From Stropharia rugosoannulata (Eukaryota > Basidiomycota > Agaricomycetes > Agaricales > Strophariaceae): a stretch of DNA of 64,000 bases. Below the pieces are notes generated by a model that did not search any database, was not told where the DNA came from, and was given only the letters and a program-made list of their open reading frames with translations. Below are positions 60,690-64,000 of this stretch, one piece after another. Position numbers and translations under genes: made by a program. Each line of letters begins with the position of its first letter. The first letter of the stretch is position 1. Where the stretch lies: NCBI GenBank assembly GCA_028532985.1, contig JANCIK010000013.1, forward strand, positions 124,001 to 188,000, in the 5' to 3' direction.

Positions 60690-60860
60690 TTGTCCCCAGG
60701 GGCTTTGTATCTCCCTGGCACAGCCTTAGAGATCCTAAGGCAGCCAGGGCATGCAAAGCAGCCAGGGCCCTTAGGTGCACTCAGGGCAAGGTCCCTCTGC
60801 AAACTACCAGGTACAACTTTCCCAAGGCAATCCAGGGCAGCTCAAGGCATCCTAGGATCC
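60690..60860. repeat. CCAGGGCA-like low-complexity tract, left
   Basis: Irregular repeats built on CAGCCAGGGC, CAGGGCA and CAAGGCA. A related tract occurs at 62935-63000. The two flank the degenerate array between them, and both are preceded by a short similar string (TTTGTATCTCCC / TTTATTTCCCC). Confidence 0.55.
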
Positions 60861-60939
60861 ACCAGATGTACCTTGTATCATTCAAAGATGTTTATATATA
60901 ATGCCATTTAACAAGTACTATTCAAACTTCTTATAAAAA

Positions 60940-62600
60940 ACAAGTTATATATTGACTCTAACTAGACTAGATAATACAGTATTCATGTAGATACATATAA
61001 TACAACACAGTGATAGGGCGCTTATGAAGATGGTAATTCTGCTCGGAATAACGCGTTCAGGGGCTCGTTAGAAAGCCTGAATTAACGCGAAGAAGCTCAA
61101 AAAAACCGCGACGCAATTGAAGAAGTTGTTCTTGACTTAGAGCAAAATTAGTCCAAGACAGGGAGATGGAGGAGGACATGGCTACTCACAGGCATCCAGG
61201 AGTCTCAAAATTTGTGTAAGGAACGCGTTCAAACCCCACATAAATGGTGAATAAACGTACCAAGTTGCGAAAGCCTTTGTTGAAAATTGAAGGAAGGAGA
61301 TGATATTCAACTCTGCAATAGTAGTCATATGGTCAATAGGGACATCGGATATTGAGGGCGTATCGGACGCCGTAAACTGGTCGATTAGTCGATACATATC
61401 TATAGTAAAAGACTCCAAAAAGAATTAGGTAAAAATACGAACAGGAACCCAAGATATGAAGTACTTTACCTGGAGGAGGGAGGGGGAGGAGGAGCACATG
61501 GCGGATTTTTGGATTCCAAGCGACGATATATAGCGTTTAAGGGCTCGTTAGAAAGCTACAATCAAGGTGAGTTCATCATAGAAAGAATTAAGGAGATTGG
61601 AGACGAACCTATGTCAGAATCAAAGAAATACTCCAAAACTCCGAAGTTGACTAGCAACTTGAGATGAAGGACGCTTGGTGGCCCCAAAAATTAATCCGTC
61701 ACAGGAGAGGGTACCTTATGTAGTTGAGTAAGTTTTCCCAAAGTTTGAGACACTCAGGACATCTAGAAGCGCACCTATGAATTAATTTGTCCCACCTAGG
61801 GGTAGGAGGACACACAGAGTGAGATCGCCCTCAAGCTTGTCAAATCGCGCAATTAATGGTACTGTTCGATAGGTATTAATGAGACGAACCAGGAAATGCA
61901 AAGATCATACTGTTTGGCCGGGTATTGACAGATATATGAGGGAAAATGCGTCCTAGGGGGACTTGACACCTATAAGATGATACTTGGCAAGTACTGGATG
62001 AATTGGCATGATCTTGGAGACGTTTGGCAGAGGACTAAGATGGTCTTGAAGGTGCAAAAGGAATTAGGAGTGAAGGTGGACAGGATCTGGAGTTATGGCA
62101 CTTACAAGCAGAGGCAGTCCAGGGGCAGGAGGAGCACATCACAGTTGTATGGCTTCCAGGCGTCGGAATCGAACGTTCAAGCACTCGATAGAATCCCCTA
62201 ATCTTCAGGAGCTCATATGTGAAAAGAACGACGCAATAAATCCAACACATACCTTTAAAATCGATAAAACATCGGAAATTGGGGGAAGGAGGGTAACATA
62301 GCCGGTTCTCGCCTTCCAGGCGACCAAATCCATTGGTATTGAGCTCGTTAGAATCGCATAATTGCCCACATTCTGAATCTGGGGCGACCGAAGGCTCTGA
62401 ATAAATGGATGAGAAGGGAAATGGTGAACTGTACTAATAGGGGTCTCCAGATGGTGTTAAGTTTGCACGTCGAATACTGGTTCGTTTGGAGTGTTCTTGG
62501 GTGCGTTAGAAACGTATAGACGAGCTAAAAACGTACCAAAAAACCGCTTTATAATGCGGTTCACCGTTCCGACGATATACAGCAATCTCTATTGGAACAG
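60940..62600. repeat. Degenerate interspersed repeat array
   Basis: A core resembling GCGTTCAAGGGCTCGTTAGAA occurs at 61053-61076 and 61533-61556 (about 22 of 24 positions the same). Weaker forms occur at about 62173, 62332 and 62494. A purine module GGAGGAGCACATGGC lies before several cores (about 61168, 61491, 62127 and 62287), often with TTCCAGGCGAC between. Spacing runs from about 160 to 640 bases, so units have decayed or been interrupted. No protein is supported across this region. Confidence 0.6.
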
Positions 62601-62934
62601 GCCCATTCCATGATCCATCCTTGTCTGCCCTAAGCCCAGGTCAGGATCCAACAAGGTAGCAGCAATCAAGAACTGCCTGTGTAGAGTGAAGCCCAAGCAT
62701 ACAAGTAAAGTTGGGTGAGGGGGGTGGGGAAGACAAGAGTGAAGTGCAAGTGAACTTAGAGGACTTAGTCGACTTAGTGCGATATTGGATAGGCTTACAT
62801 AATCAAATTATCGCACTATTTGAAGTACTTAAATGGGCATGTCACCCACATAATGTGTATAATTTTAATGTTTGAAAATCAACAATGAAGGTGGGAAAAG
62901 TCATTCAAGCTGGCTTTATTTCCCCACGTTGCAT

Positions 62935-63000
62935 GGAAATTCAAAGCATGCCAGGGCATGCCAGGACATGCCAAGGCATCTCATGACATCCTAAAGTAGT
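62935..63000. repeat. CCAGGGCA-like low-complexity tract, right
   Basis: Tandem-like GCATGCCAGGGCATGCCAGG followed by further ATGCCAAGGCA variants. It is the counterpart of the tract at 60690-60860 on the other side of the array. Confidence 0.6.
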
Positions 63001-64000
63001 TAAAGGCCCCATCAATTGATGATCTGATCACACTTTCCTAAAGTGCCCTCCGATCAAAAGTCTTTTTCGTGATGCTAGTGGTATATAACAATGTATTACA
63101 TGTGTAATGCACCCCATAATTTAATTGAATATGCATACATCGCACAGAACGCACTATAGCACACCCTGCATATCGAATGCGCATCCTCCCTTCCGATTGC
63201 TACCGCTAGCACCTGTATCTTTCTCGGTTCCCAGATATAGAACACTAAAATTGGACCCTTACCAACCGTATTTCCAGCCGAGAAATCGTCCCATTTTTTG
63301 GGAAGAAGCGCAAGACGGATATGGAGGAGATGGATGTACTGGTAATATTGTCAGTGAACATAAGTTTGTGGTTCACTCTTCCACTCATACATGTACTGTA
63401 TATACTATACATAGTCCATATTCAAGTTCTGTGCCGTTTAATTATGTGAAAATCAACATTATCTGCTCGAGATGCACTGCAGAGCGTGCCACAGAAGTGA
63501 CAATCAGTGTGCGTCAGTGCTGCATGCACGCGGACACAAACATGTTCCCCTACTCCCCCTATATTATTCATATGAAATGGTAGTACACCCCGCCGATGCA
63601 CAGTAGGTGGAATCAGTGCGCGAAACAATGGATGAGATCTTACCTTCCTTGTGCGCTTCTTCCAGCACGACAGTCCCCGCTAGCGCCAGCTACCGCCAAG
63701 GCTTGGCAGCGACGCTTCCGTCTTACATAATGCTTCTGGAACGATTCCAGAGCTAATAAACAGCCGATTTGTGCAGAATTGTACGTAGAAGAGAATGTAG
63801 TTCGGAGATGCCGTGGGCATGCAAGGTGAGTAATTCCGAATGTTGTATCAACCTATTGCTCTTGTTTCATGTATGACTTACTGTATGTACACTCTGTATC
63901 TTGTATTTATGCAGAATATCAGAGTTGCATTACAGTTTTTAGCTTGCATTTGTGCGCAAACAAAGTGCGCACTCAAGTATTCTGTGAATCACGCAGTCAT
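63001..64000. other. Right-edge region without a firm gene
   Basis: A plus ORF (ATG at 63131, to 63583) has low-complexity-like content (His/Tyr/Ser/Pro) and no family. Borders resembling those of the 56-59 kb mosaic recur near 63640 (CTTACCTTCCTTGTGCGC) and 63827 (GCAAGGTGAGT), so a further module may run off the window. Confidence 0.4.

Noticed and set aside
61182..61418. Hydrophobic minus-strand ORF inside the degenerate array
   Set aside because: It overlaps the repeat modules, is not preserved in sister units and has no splice partners.

Overview
This window looks like nuclear DNA of an agaricomycete basidiomycete, probably a wood- or litter-decaying mushroom. The reasons are densely split genes with introns of about 45-70 nt carrying GTATGT/GTGAGT donors, mushroom-type multi-pass membrane proteins (DUF6534-like), a secreted class II haem peroxidase, an AA12-type PQQ dehydrogenase, a Plavaka-type transposon protein and a local family of F-box proteins. 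Exon chains were built by hand from reading frames, splice motifs and family conservation. No tRNA, rRNA, CRISPR array or bacterial-style operon was found.

Layout. 0-1 kb: C-terminal part of a transposon protein. 1-6.4 kb: gene-poor, with a diverged direct repeat carrying remnants of a membrane-protein exon. 6.4-9.7 kb: a small unknown gene and a DUF6534-like membrane protein. 11.7-14.2 kb: a complete 14-exon amidase. 14.8-15.4 kb: a frameshifted F-box relic. 17.2-20.5 kb: an 11-exon FAD monooxygenase with a minisatellite in its longest intron. 20.5-24.9 kb: a large gene-poor stretch. 24.9-38 kb: a Ser-rich unknown protein, three paralogous short-chain dehydrogenases (SDRs), a secreted AA12-type dehydrogenase, a second DUF6534-like protein and a metallophosphoesterase. 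38.4-40 kb: an intact F-box gene. 42.9-46.4 kb: a NIMA-related kinase with a very long tail. 47.2-53.9 kb: three more F-box genes, two of them a tandem duplication and the third frameshifted by a 7-bp duplication. 54.3-55.7 kb: a class II peroxidase that has lost both specialised substrate sites. 56.1-59.5 kb: a mosaic of repeated modules bounded by splice-like motifs. 60.7-63.0 kb: a degenerate repeat array flanked by CCAGGGCA-like tracts.

How the genes may work together. The secreted AA12-like dehydrogenase and the peroxidase fit extracellular oxidation of plant-derived carbohydrates and phenolics. The amidase, FAD monooxygenase and SDRs fit intracellular turnover of amides, aromatics and carbonyls. 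Nothing in the sequence proves a joint pathway. The F-box family would act as substrate receptors of SCF ubiquitin ligases and shows birth-and-death evolution. The kinase belongs to the conserved cell-cycle core. The best candidates for undescribed biology are the mosaic at 56-59.5 kb, the array at 61-62.6 kb and the atypical peroxidase.
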